Position numbers and translations under genes: made by a program
In this document: piece after piece, positions 7,683 to 14,781 of the stretch
Numbering within the stretch: the first letter of the stretch is position 1
Layout of the letters: each line of letters begins with the position of its first letter
Source of the DNA: Bacillota bacterium
GTDB lineage: Bacteria; Bacillota; Clostridia; Oscillospirales; Acutalibacteraceae
Direction: 5' to 3'
NCBI GenBank assembly: GCA_023397245.1
Contig: JAEWUH010000114.1
Span: 1 to 16,475 of the forward strand
Length of the DNA stretch: 16,475 nt
The notes under the pieces: model-generated
Databases searched by the model: none
What the model saw: only the letters and a program-made list of their open reading frames with translations
What the model was told of the DNA's origin: nothing

Positions 7683-7695
7683 GCGTTATTAACGC
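7683..7695. promoter_or_regulatory. Perfect inverted repeat in the ECF sigma leader
   Basis: GCGTTA (7683-7688), one T, then TAACGC (7690-7695). It lies 15 nt upstream of the ribosome binding site of the sigma gene. A TATACA (7670-7675) just upstream could be a -10 element, which would put this palindrome at or just after the transcription start, a typical operator position. The role is inference. Confidence 0.35.
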
Positions 7696-7710
7696 AGGGA
7701 ACGGCGAAAA

Positions 7711-7715
7711 AGGAG
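7711..7715 (+). promoter_or_regulatory. Ribosome binding site deciding a TTG start
   Basis: AGGAG at 7711-7715 with an 8-nt spacer to TTG at 7724. The nearby ATG at 7717 is out of frame, and the next in-frame start (GTG at 7739) is too far away, so TTG is the likely initiator. Confidence 0.7.
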
Positions 7716-7723
7716 ATGATCCA

Positions 7724-8293
7724 TTGCATCAAAAAACGGTGAACGAAACAAATTTCATCCGGCTGCTGGAAAAAAAGGACGAGCGCGCGCTTGATTACGT
7801 AATCGACACCTACGGCGGCCTGATCAAGGCGATCGTTCATAAGCATCTTTACAGCTTCCCCGATAAATGCGGCGAATGCATGAACGATATCCTGCTGGCT
7901 GTCTGGACGGAAATCAGTCATTATAACCCGGAAAAATGCAGCTTTCCCGGCTGGCTTGCGGCCGTGAGCAAATACAAAGCGATCGACTGCAAACGCAGAT
8001 ATTACAAACAGCTGACGGAAGCCCCTCTGCCGGAGGAAGAAACCGACACGCGGGGAAACCCGGAGGAAAGCGTTCTGGAACAGGAAATCAGCGAGGAAAC
8101 GCAGAGCCTGCTGCAGTACCTTTCCGAAGAGGACCGCAGATTATTCTGGGACTGCTACGTGAAAGAGGAACCCATGGAGTCCCTTGCCAGAGAACGCAAC
8201 ACCAATGTATCCGCTTTATACAACCGGTTATCCCGCGACAAAAAGAAACTGAGACAATGCAGGGAGGTAATCAGCAATGAAAAATATTTATGA
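7724..8293 (+). CDS. ECF-like sigma-70 family RNA polymerase sigma factor
   Basis: 189 residues with only sigma regions 2 and 4, as in extracytoplasmic-function sigma factors. Region 2 covers about residues 20-95, with the core-binding and -10-recognition stretch ECMNDILLAVWTEISHYNP and GWLAAVSKYKAIDCKRRY. A charged linker follows (about 96-128), then region 4 with the helix-turn-helix ESLARERNTNVSALYNRLSR near 155-180. Cysteines at 49, 52, 72 and 89 cluster in region 2. The start is TTG. Its 3' end overlaps the next gene by 17 nt, so the two are co-translated, the usual sigma/anti-sigma arrangement. A perfect inverted repeat precedes the ribosome binding site. Likely senses envelope or other external stress through its partner; the signal is unknown. 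Confidence 0.88.
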   Translation: MHQKTVNETNFIRLLEKKDERALDYVIDTYGGLIKAIVHKHLYSFPDKCGECMNDILLAVWTEISHYNPEKCSFPGWLAAVSKYKAIDCKRRYYKQLTEAPLPEEETDTRGNPEESVLEQEISEETQSLLQYLSEEDRRLFWDCYVKEEPMESLARERNTNVSALYNRLSRDKKKLRQCREVISNEKYL

Positions 8294-9089
8294 CATTCTT
8301 AACAATACAAAAGTCCGCGCCGAGGATTACGAAGCTATGGAACTGAACGATCTGGAAAAGGCAGGAATGAAACAGGGCATCCGCCGCGCGGCAAACGCCA
8401 AAAAGAAATCCATCACCCGCTGGGCTGCCGCTGCCGCCTGTATGGTATGCGTCATCGGCTTCTCACAGACCGCGTACGCAAAGGAAGCCCTCAACAATAT
8501 TTTGCAGTCCATTTCCATCGGCCACAGTACCGTTATACAGGTAGACCCTACCGCCGGACAGCCGGACACGGTAAAATATTACGACAAAGACGGAAAACCG
8601 ATCAACCCTAACGAAATCAAGGGCAAAACTGATCTTTACGACGCCAACGGCAATAAAGTTGCAACTGTCTCCGGCGGAAAGGACACGGATGCAGCGGATA
8701 AGAACTGCGTTACGGAAAAAGACCTGAACAAGGCGGCAGCACAGCTCAGCTTTAAGCTCCAGACTCCGAAAAATATTCCCGCCGGCTACACCTTTGACCA
8801 TTCCAAATTGTATAAGAGCGAAAACGGAACAGTAAGCGGAGATTATGTTGATCTCTACTATAAGAACGGAGACAGCAAGATATCCATTCAGGAGCGCCGG
8901 ATCACAAACGATACCGCCTTTACTTTTGCAACCGACGGCACTGTTGAAGAAGCCATCGTAAATGGGCATAAGGCTGCAATAGCAGACGGTCATTCGATTG
9001 ATTGGGAACAGAATGGCGTAAGCGTTGGCATCGTTGCAAAATCGCTGAGCCGTGACGAACTGCTCGCCTTTGCAAAATCGTTCCAGTAA
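8277..9089 (+). CDS. DUF4367 membrane protein, probable anti-sigma factor
   Basis: 270 residues. The cytosolic N-terminus (1-46, charged) would hold the sigma-binding part. A single membrane helix at about 48-68 (RWAAAAACMVCVIGFSQTAY) follows, with the rest outside the cell. Residues 101-128 carry two related D-x-D/N-G turns (YYDKDGKP and LYDANGNK). The C-terminal domain at about 150-269, with LQTPKNIPAGYTF, fits DUF4367, which commonly sits on proteins paired with ECF sigma factors. The ATG lies inside the sigma gene, giving a 17-nt overlap and likely translational coupling. There is no classical zinc-binding HxxxCxxC anti-sigma motif. The anti-sigma role rests on topology and on the overlap, not on a recognised binding motif. 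Confidence 0.8.
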   Translation: MKNIYDILNNTKVRAEDYEAMELNDLEKAGMKQGIRRAANAKKKSITRWAAAAACMVCVIGFSQTAYAKEALNNILQSISIGHSTVIQVDPTAGQPDTVKYYDKDGKPINPNEIKGKTDLYDANGNKVATVSGGKDTDAADKNCVTEKDLNKAAAQLSFKLQTPKNIPAGYTFDHSKLYKSENGTVSGDYVDLYYKNGDSKISIQERRITNDTAFTFATDGTVEEAIVNGHKAAIADGHSIDWEQNGVSVGIVAKSLSRDELLAFAKSFQ

Positions 9090-9150
9090 GATTGCGGCAC
9101 ATTTGTACCAACCATCACAGCTCTTCTTCCTACTCTTCCATATAGAAACG

Positions 9151-9178
9151 TCCCCAGCCGCTAAATTGTGGCTGGGGA
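9151..9178. terminator. Shared hairpin between convergent genes
   Basis: TCCCCAGCC (9151-9159) pairs with GGCTGGGGA (9170-9178). It lies 61 nt after the DUF4367 gene and 6 nt from the end of the convergent XRE gene. T-tracts on either side are poor, so it would be a moderate bidirectional terminator. Confidence 0.5.
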
Positions 9179-9184
9179 TATCTA

Positions 9185-9862
9185 TTATACTATTTTCCCG
9201 CCGTGGAAATAGCATTCAAATACTTTGCAGGCATTGTAATAAATCTCTTCCCTGCCCTGAAACCAATTAAAGCTGCCGTTTACCGTACAGTAATAGGTAT
9301 AGCCTCCGCTTTGGTACAGCGCCGGGCCGCGGTATGGCGACTCTCTGGGGACCAGCAGCAGGGCTTCTTTTAAAAAATCTCCCGAAAAATTCTCATCCAG
9401 CACCCTGCCCGAATAATTCATCGCCCAGACCGGAATGTCCCCCGACCAGACGGCTTCCTCACCCGAAAAGATTTCTCCGCCCAGATACGTATCCAGATAC
9501 GTATATTGCGGATTTTTATAAATCAGATCATGTGAATTCGGCCTTGAGGAGCGGCTTTCTTCCATCCCCCTGCCCGCGTAGGTTTTTTTCTTCGCTTCGC
9601 ACAAAAAATCGATCATCTGCTCTGTATCCCGGTCTCCCCCGACCCCAATTTTTTTTGCGCACTCTCCGCTGTTTTTCACCATACTGTCTATGGTAACCTT
9701 AAAGATTTCGCTCAGACCCACCAGATTTTCAATATCCGGACACGCCTGCCCTGATTCCCATTTTGCGACCGCCTGCCTTGATACATTTAGCAGCTCCGCG
9801 ATGTCTTCCTGTGAATAATGCTTTTCTTTGCGCAGCACCTGCAGTTTTTCTTTCAATTCCAT
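9185..9862 (-). CDS. XRE-family transcriptional regulator with DUF5680 domain
   Basis: 225 residues from the ATG at 9862. The open frame extends upstream to 10015, into sbcC, but the ATG at 9862 has a GAGGTG ribosome binding site 6 nt away and begins exactly at the helix-turn-helix domain, so I take it as the start. Residues 7-60 form an XRE/lambda-repressor-like HTH (KHYSQEDIAELLNVSRQAVA). After a short linker comes a DUF5680-like domain (about 85-225) with YAGRGMEESRSSRPNSHDL, GEIFSGEEAVW, IPVWAMNYSGRVL and a C-terminal FHGG. The ligand and targets are unknown. It lies 85 bp downstream of sbcC on the same strand, with a perfect palindrome in the gap that could be its own operator. Confidence 0.85.
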   Translation of the reverse strand: MELKEKLQVLRKEKHYSQEDIAELLNVSRQAVAKWESGQACPDIENLVGLSEIFKVTIDSMVKNSGECAKKIGVGGDRDTEQMIDFLCEAKKKTYAGRGMEESRSSRPNSHDLIYKNPQYTYLDTYLGGEIFSGEEAVWSGDIPVWAMNYSGRVLDENFSGDFLKEALLLVPRESPYRGPALYQSGGYTYYCTVNGSFNWFQGREEIYYNACKVFECYFHGGKIV

Positions 9863-9868
9863 TCTTTT

Positions 9869-9874
9869 CACCTC
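9869..9874 (-). promoter_or_regulatory. Ribosome binding site of the XRE-DUF5680 gene
   Basis: GAGGTG on the minus strand with a 6-nt spacer to the ATG at 9862. It selects the internal start over the longer open frame. A TACAAT on the same strand at about 9886-9891 could be the -10 of a promoter; no good -35 was seen. Confidence 0.6.
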
Positions 9875-9932
9875 ATAGGAATTGTAAATCAAAATGCGGA
9901 AACAATCCATTAACCTATTTTTGCGTTTCTGA

Positions 9933-9945
9933 CAACCATTGGTTG
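9933..9945. promoter_or_regulatory. Perfect inverted repeat between sbcC and the XRE gene
   Basis: CAACCA (9933-9938), one central T, TGGTTG (9940-9945). It begins 2 nt past the sbcC stop and is about 40 bp upstream of a TACAAT element for the XRE gene. No T-tract follows on the minus strand, so it is not a terminator. An operator for the XRE protein is the simplest idea. Confidence 0.35.
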
Positions 9946-9947
9946 CT

Positions 9948-12656
9948 TTAGCCCGGCAGTACCTCCGCCCGACTTCCGCCGTCTGCGCCCTTTGAAACAA
10001 CAATCTGCGCGGCAATACGCGTTTTGAGTTCGCTCACGTGCGAAATAATCCCAATGGTGCGTCCGGTCTGCTGTATCTGCAGCAGGGCTCTCATCGCGGT
10101 ATCCAGCGTTTCCTGATCCAGAGAGCCGAAGCCCTCGTCGATAAAGATGGAATCCAGATGCACGCTTCCGGAATAGTTCTGCACCACGTCCGAAAGGCCG
10201 AACGCAAGCGAAAGCGAGGCAAGGAACAGTTCGCCGCCGGAAAGCGTTTCCACCGCGCGGACGCCGCCGCTGTACGCGTCAAACACCTGCAGGTCAAGCC
10301 CGCCGAGCGCGTTGCCGCCGGAGGCTCCGGTGACGCGGCTCAGCCGGTAGCGGCCATTGCTCAGGGTGGAAAAGGTAATATTCGCGCAGGACAGGATATC
10401 GTCCAGCATAATTCCCAGCACAAACTGATGGAGCGGAATTTTCAGGCCGGTTTTTCCGGCAAGCATCGCCGCCAGCCGGCTGGTGCGCGAGTACCGCTCC
10501 TCCAGACTGCTCCCCTCTTTGACCAGCTCCGCCAGCTTTTCCAGCGATTTCCTCACGGAATCCGCGCGCTGCAGCAGACTTCCCACAAGCTTCGCCGTTT
10601 CGCTGCTCTTTTGCTGCGCTTCGGCCAGCAGCTGTTTTGCCAAGGCAATGTCCGGCTTTTCCGCATCAAGCAGTTCCTGTTCCAGCTGTGCAAGCTGTTC
10701 CTGCTTTGACCGGCACGCCGCCGCATACTCGTTGATTTCCTGCTCAAGCGCGGCTTCCTCCGGCGCCGTAAAGACTATTTTGGAAAACTCCGTATCCGGT
10801 TCTAGGTTTGCGGCGGCAGCCTCCGCTTCGAGCCTTGCTTTGGCTTCACCTACGGCCTGCGCCGATTCCCCGCAGGCTTTCTCCGCCGCCTGCGCGGCTG
10901 CTCCGGCGGCTGCCAGAGCACTCTGCGCCGCGGAAATCCGCTGCTCGATCTGATTTGCCCGCCGGGTTTCCCGGTCGATACCGGCCTGAACCGATTTGAT
11001 TTCTTCTTCAATCCGGTCAGCGTCGTCATATTCGCCCAGACTCGTACGCAGTTCCTTTTCCGCGGACTGCAGGGACGCCTGTTCCCTTTCAAGCCCGGCG
11101 GTCTGCGCCTTCCCCTCCTCGGATGTCTGCTGTTCCCGCCGCTGGATCTCTTCCAGCTCTTTCAGCCGTTTCTCGTATTTCTTCAGCGCTTCGCCGGACT
11201 GCTTTGCCGCTTCCAGCTCCGCCTGTGCGGCCTGCAGGCGCTCGCTTGGCTCTGCGGGCGCCGGGTGATGCACCGAACCGCACACCGGGCAGGGCTTCCC
11301 CTCCGTAAGTCCGGCTGCCAGCGCGGCGGCTTTGTCCTGATTCATGATTTTCTGAATTTCTTCCACAAGCTGCGGAATGCGGAGGGCTTCCTCCTGCGCT
11401 TTCGCCGCGTATTCCTGCCCCTTTTTATAGCGTTCCTGTGCGTCTTTCAGCTTGGCGGCAAGCTGCTCCTGGTGGGCATTCTGCGCCTTGAGCCGTTGCT
11501 CTGCCGCCGACAAATCCAACCGGATTTTCTTCAGACGCTGCGCGCCGCCCCGCGCGGAATCCAGTTTACTCAATGTCTGTGCCAGTGAAGTCGCCGTTTC
11601 CCTGCCAGCTTTTGCCGCGGGGGCCTGTCCGTCCGCCGTCTCCTGTTCCGCTTGAGCCCGCACTTTTTCCTGCCGCGCGGCATCCAGCTCGCACACCTTT
11701 GCCGCGCAGTCCTTCTGCGCGGCCTGATACGCGGTATAATACGGGATCACATTGCGGGCAAGGCGGCTTAAATGTAGGCTGTCTTGTTTCTGTGCAATCT
11801 CTTCCCTCTTTTTGCCGAGGGATTCCAGCTCGCCCCGGAGCGTATCCCGGTTCTGAAATTTCTGATCCAGTGTGAGCGCGGCATTGTACCGCGTATTGCG
11901 CTGTTCCAGCTCCTTTTCCAGCAATGTCAGCTCCGTTTTTGCCGTCTCAAGCTGTTTTTCGGTTAAACCGCACTTCTCCTCAAGCCGCTCAAAGGTTTCG
12001 GCCTCCTCGCGTTCAAGGATCATATTCTTTGAAGCCGTGATTTCGTCCGCCTCCTGCCGGAGGTCTTCCGCCATCTTTTTTAATACAAGCGTAACCTGCG
12101 CCCAGCGTTCCGTGGAAAACAGCGTCTGGAACATCTGCGCTTTGTCGCGCGAGCTGGCGAGCAGGAGCTTTAAAAAGTCGCCCTGCGGCAGCACCATGAC
12201 CTGTGAAAACTGCTCACAGTCCAGTCCTAAGAGCTTTTCCGCCTGTTCGCGGACTTTGGTTTCCGTATTGGGCAGGTCGTAGCGCTCCCATTCGGAACCG
12301 GCCAAGCGGTAGCAGTTATGCTCCTCTTTGAGTTTCATCGCGCCGGTTCCCCTTGCGGCATACCGCTTCTGGGAACGGGTAAAGCGATATGTATCGCTGC
12401 CGAGCGAAAAGGTGAAGTCCACCAGCGTTTCCGCTTCCTGCGGCGCCGCGGCACAGATCATGCTTTCCCAGCTGCGGCGCCCGCCGGTGGCCTTGCAGTA
12501 AAGCGCGAAGCACATGGCGTCCAGTATGGTCGTTTTTCCGCCGCCCGTAGCGCCGGTGATCAGAAAAATCGGATTTTTCCCCAGCTTGGTAAAATCAACA
12601 ACCGTACGGCTAAGGTAGCAGCCAAAGGCCTGCATGGTTATCTGAATCGGCTTCAT
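9948..12656 (-). CDS. sbcC: SbcC, ATPase subunit of the SbcCD nuclease
   Basis: 902 residues, an SMC/Rad50-like protein. With SbcD it forms a nuclease that cuts DNA hairpins and protein-blocked ends and limits palindrome stability. Walker A is GATGGGKT at 35-42, a variant of the more usual GAGKT ending. Long coiled coils flank the zinc hook CPVC at 456-459 (in GKPCPVCGSVHHP). The second coil is strikingly rich in alanine. The ABC signature LSGGE is at 805-809 and Walker B FIDEGFGSLD ends near 847. The ATG follows GGGAAGTG on the minus strand. sbcD lies upstream on the same strand but 149 bp away, and that gap is filled by a palindromic element. SbcD and SbcC genes often overlap or nearly touch, so this spacing is odd. 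Confidence 0.96.
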   Translation of the reverse strand: MKPIQITMQAFGCYLSRTVVDFTKLGKNPIFLITGATGGGKTTILDAMCFALYCKATGGRRSWESMICAAAPQEAETLVDFTFSLGSDTYRFTRSQKRYAARGTGAMKLKEEHNCYRLAGSEWERYDLPNTETKVREQAEKLLGLDCEQFSQVMVLPQGDFLKLLLASSRDKAQMFQTLFSTERWAQVTLVLKKMAEDLRQEADEITASKNMILEREEAETFERLEEKCGLTEKQLETAKTELTLLEKELEQRNTRYNAALTLDQKFQNRDTLRGELESLGKKREEIAQKQDSLHLSRLARNVIPYYTAYQAAQKDCAAKVCELDAARQEKVRAQAEQETADGQAPAAKAGRETATSLAQTLSKLDSARGGAQRLKKIRLDLSAAEQRLKAQNAHQEQLAAKLKDAQERYKKGQEYAAKAQEEALRIPQLVEEIQKIMNQDKAAALAAGLTEGKPCPVCGSVHHPAPAEPSERLQAAQAELEAAKQSGEALKKYEKRLKELEEIQRREQQTSEEGKAQTAGLEREQASLQSAEKELRTSLGEYDDADRIEEEIKSVQAGIDRETRRANQIEQRISAAQSALAAAGAAAQAAEKACGESAQAVGEAKARLEAEAAAANLEPDTEFSKIVFTAPEEAALEQEINEYAAACRSKQEQLAQLEQELLDAEKPDIALAKQLLAEAQQKSSETAKLVGSLLQRADSVRKSLEKLAELVKEGSSLEERYSRTSRLAAMLAGKTGLKIPLHQFVLGIMLDDILSCANITFSTLSNGRYRLSRVTGASGGNALGGLDLQVFDAYSGGVRAVETLSGGELFLASLSLAFGLSDVVQNYSGSVHLDSIFIDEGFGSLDQETLDTAMRALLQIQQTGRTIGIISHVSELKTRIAAQIVVSKGADGGSRAEVLPG

Positions 12657-12706
12657 GGTTCAATCACTTCCCTGCATTTATACTAATCTTTCATTGAAAC
12701 GATAAA

Positions 12707-12806
12707 ATAAATTCCGGGGGAACTTTTTGTCCTGCAAGGCGGAGGACGAAGACGGGCTGGCGCCCGTCGAGCAATGCAGCAGGGCGGAAAGTAATCTGGA
12801 ATTTAT
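12707..12806 (+). repeat. ~100-bp imperfect palindromic element between sbcD and sbcC
   Basis: Three nested stems share one centre. The outer stem is ATAAATTCC (12707-12715) with GGAATTTAT (12798-12806). The middle stem is 14 bp (12722-12735 with 12779-12792), with 11 Watson-Crick pairs and 3 G-T pairs when read on the plus strand. The inner stem is GACGGGC (12751-12757) with GCCCGTC (12762-12768) around a TGGC loop. The outer arm touches the first base of the sbcD stop codon (12806-12808). GC content in the middle differs sharply from the AT-rich flanks. It looks like a non-coding mobile repeat (REP/MITE-like) or a structured RNA on the plus strand. No transposase is nearby, and I could not confirm target duplications. 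Confidence 0.6.
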
Positions 12807-13954
12807 CATTGGGTTATTGGAAGATTCGTATCATTCATTGCCTTTAAAAACAGCGCACGGTCAGCCTCGTCCGTTTCCGCACCGCAGATTTGGCTCAAAA
12901 ACTGTTCAAAGACATAGACGTCGTCCGTCTTTCGCTTCATAAACTGGTCGCGCAGACCGTCCCGCGTCCCGTCGCCGCCCGCAGAAAGCCATCCGCTGCT
13001 CAGGCCGAGAAGGTTGGGATAATATGGCCTCAATTTATCCATAGGCATATAGACCGGTGCGTCATCCGCTAAATTGGCATAGAGATAATCTTCGCTCGGG
13101 TACTTCCTGCCCTGCTCCAGAAGGTCGTTGAACAGACCGGAGACTACGCGCAGGTCGTGGAGCGGCGGCGCGCTATATTCCGTAATTTCCGTATGTCCCT
13201 TATGGATATCCAGTACGGTAAAAGACTTTCTCTGCCCCGCCTCGTCAAACGAATATTTCAGCGGAGACCCACAATAGCGGCCGTTCTTTCCCGCCCGCTG
13301 CGGCCCGTGCAGATGCCCCAGCGCCACATAGTCAAAGCCTTCGAACACCGAGGGATTCACCTCGGAACTGCCGCCCACAAACGTAGGACTTTCCGAAGAG
13401 GAAAGCGTACCGCCCATCACAAAGCAATGCGATACAAGGATATTGATCGCATTCGGGTCAAGCTGTTCTTTTATCCGGCCGAGCAGGGCGGCGTAAGCCT
13501 CCTGAAAGCCTTTTATCCCGTCGTCACACAGAGCCTGCCGCACCGCGGCGGGCTCACAGTAGGGCAGCAGATAGACATGGGCGGTTTCGCCGCCCGCCGT
13601 AATCACCGCCGGACAGGACAAATCACCGATGCTGCTTCCGATATAAATCCCGCTCTGCCGAAGCAGACCGGTGCCCACCGCAATGCGTTCGGCGCCGTCA
13701 TGGTTGCCCGAAATCATCGCGAGCGGGATATGCAAGGCGCTCATTTCACTCAGGAAGCCGTCAAACAGCCGAATCGCTTCCACCGGGGCGATCTGCCGGT
13801 CGAACAAATCTCCCGCGACGATGACAAGGTCGGGCCGCTCCGAGCGGACCGCCGGAAGGAATACCTCCCGGATAAAATGCTCCTGATCGGGCAGAAGCGA
13901 ACGCCCGTAGATCATTTTTCCGAGGTGCCAGTCCGAAGTATGGAAGACCTTCAT
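12806..13954 (-). CDS. sbcD: SbcD, nuclease subunit of the SbcCD complex
   Basis: 382 residues, an Mre11-like calcineurin-type phosphoesterase. It is the Mn-dependent exo/endonuclease that works with SbcC at hairpins and blocked double-strand ends. Motifs run in order: DWHLG (D8, H10), GDLFDR (D49), GNHD (N84-H85), VSHCF, and LGHLHGPQ near the end of the catalytic core. YCGSPLKYSF is the characteristic SbcD motif after the core, followed by the capping and C-terminal domains. Its ATG overlaps the stop of the upstream phosphoesterase gene by 4 bp (ATGA type), which indicates translational coupling. The stop codon lies exactly at the edge of the palindromic element, so an insertion there may have set the present C-terminus (…TNLPITQ). 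Confidence 0.96.
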   Translation of the reverse strand: MKVFHTSDWHLGKMIYGRSLLPDQEHFIREVFLPAVRSERPDLVIVAGDLFDRQIAPVEAIRLFDGFLSEMSALHIPLAMISGNHDGAERIAVGTGLLRQSGIYIGSSIGDLSCPAVITAGGETAHVYLLPYCEPAAVRQALCDDGIKGFQEAYAALLGRIKEQLDPNAINILVSHCFVMGGTLSSSESPTFVGGSSEVNPSVFEGFDYVALGHLHGPQRAGKNGRYCGSPLKYSFDEAGQRKSFTVLDIHKGHTEITEYSAPPLHDLRVVSGLFNDLLEQGRKYPSEDYLYANLADDAPVYMPMDKLRPYYPNLLGLSSGWLSAGGDGTRDGLRDQFMKRKTDDVYVFEQFLSQICGAETDEADRALFLKAMNDTNLPITQ

Positions 13955-14643
13955 ACCCTGTACCTTTTCTGCTGCGGCATTTCCACCGGCAGAATATCGT
14001 TGAATACGGCGAAATTCTTGGCAGTGATCTTGCGGTCCATATGCATCGAACCGAAGAACCAGAGCTGGAACTGCACCTGTTTGCTGATCTGTTCAAAATA
14101 CGCGTCGAGCTGGTTGGTGTTTTCAACCGGCCCCAGGCCGTGCGACATCACCCGCGGAGCGGGCTGGTGGGTAATGATATAATCCACGTTCATATCGGCT
14201 CCGCGCAGGTTATTGACGCCCGTGCGCATCTCCTCCATGTTCGGCATTTCGCGCTCCCACCAGGTTCCGGCTTCCATACGCATCTGCTTTTCGGGGCTTT
14301 CCCCTCCGCCGAAAGCAAAGATTTTCTTTCCCTCTATGGTATAGACCTGCCCGCGCATCAGATGGTACAGGTTCCCGCTGATCTGCTGCACCTGCCCCCC
14401 GTTCCATTCGGTTACAGGGTATTCGTCCAGCAGGTTGAAATTCTCATGCGTTCCGTCCACAAACAGGATCTGATATTTCTTTTTTCCCAGTTTTTGAAGA
14501 ATTTTTTCTTCCGCACTGCCGCCGCTCCAGATAAACCCAAAATCGCCGCATACAATAAGGGTATCGCCCTTTTTCAGTTTTCGCGCCTTTGCGGAGTCAA
14601 AGCGGCACATTTCCCCGTGCGTATCTCCGGTTATGTAAATCAC
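13951..14643 (-). CDS. Small metallophosphoesterase, first gene of the sbcD-sbcC operon
   Basis: 230 residues with the calcineurin-like phosphoesterase fold. Metal-binding motifs are GDTHG (D7, H9), CGDFG (D34), DGTHEN (63-68, where most relatives have GNHE/D), ITHQPAP, and FGSMHMD at the end where GHxH is usual. The last two variants suggest a distinct subfamily whose substrate I cannot name. The start is GTG at 14643 with GGGGG about 7 nt upstream; no better ATG exists. It overlaps sbcD by 4 bp and shares its strand, so it is probably co-expressed and may serve DNA repair or nucleotide clean-up (inference). It is transcribed divergently from the DD-carboxypeptidase across a 138-bp gap. Confidence 0.85.
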   Translation of the reverse strand: MIYITGDTHGEMCRFDSAKARKLKKGDTLIVCGDFGFIWSGGSAEEKILQKLGKKKYQILFVDGTHENFNLLDEYPVTEWNGGQVQQISGNLYHLMRGQVYTIEGKKIFAFGGGESPEKQMRMEAGTWWEREMPNMEEMRTGVNNLRGADMNVDYIITHQPAPRVMSHGLGPVENTNQLDAYFEQISKQVQFQLWFFGSMHMDRKITAKNFAVFNDILPVEMPQQKRYRV

Positions 14644-14691
14644 TTTTATGCCCCCATATGTTATAGAATTTTAAACAATTCCAAACTTCCC

Positions 14692-14720
14692 TTTATCTTT
14701 TCCCTATTTGCTGTTATACT
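14692..14720 (+). promoter_or_regulatory. Candidate promoter of the DD-carboxypeptidase gene
   Basis: TATACT (14715-14720) with TG one base upstream (extended -10) and a weak TTTATC -35 at 14692-14697, 17 bp away. A start near 14727 would give a leader of about 55 nt. The rest of the divergent 14644-14781 gap is AT-rich, and I saw no clear promoter for the minus-strand gene. Confidence 0.4.
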
Positions 14721-14781
14721 TTATAAGCAGCAATAAGCTTACATTTCTTTCTTATCATATCACATTGGAGGCAAAAGTTCC

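Noticed and set aside
9863..10015. N-terminal extension of the XRE-DUF5680 protein
   Set aside because: It would overlap sbcC and add residues before the HTH, while the ATG at 9862 has a good GAGGTG site and fits the domain start.
13157..14182. Long plus-strand open frame (341 codons) opposite sbcD and the phosphoesterase
   Set aside because: It is antisense to two genes with intact catalytic motifs, has no ribosome binding site and resembles no family; a GC-driven shadow frame.
9185..14643. Defence island built on SbcC/SbcD plus phosphoesterase and XRE regulator
   Set aside because: SbcC and SbcD have canonical repair-protein motifs, and no toxin, nuclease effector, cyclase or other defence gene accompanies them.
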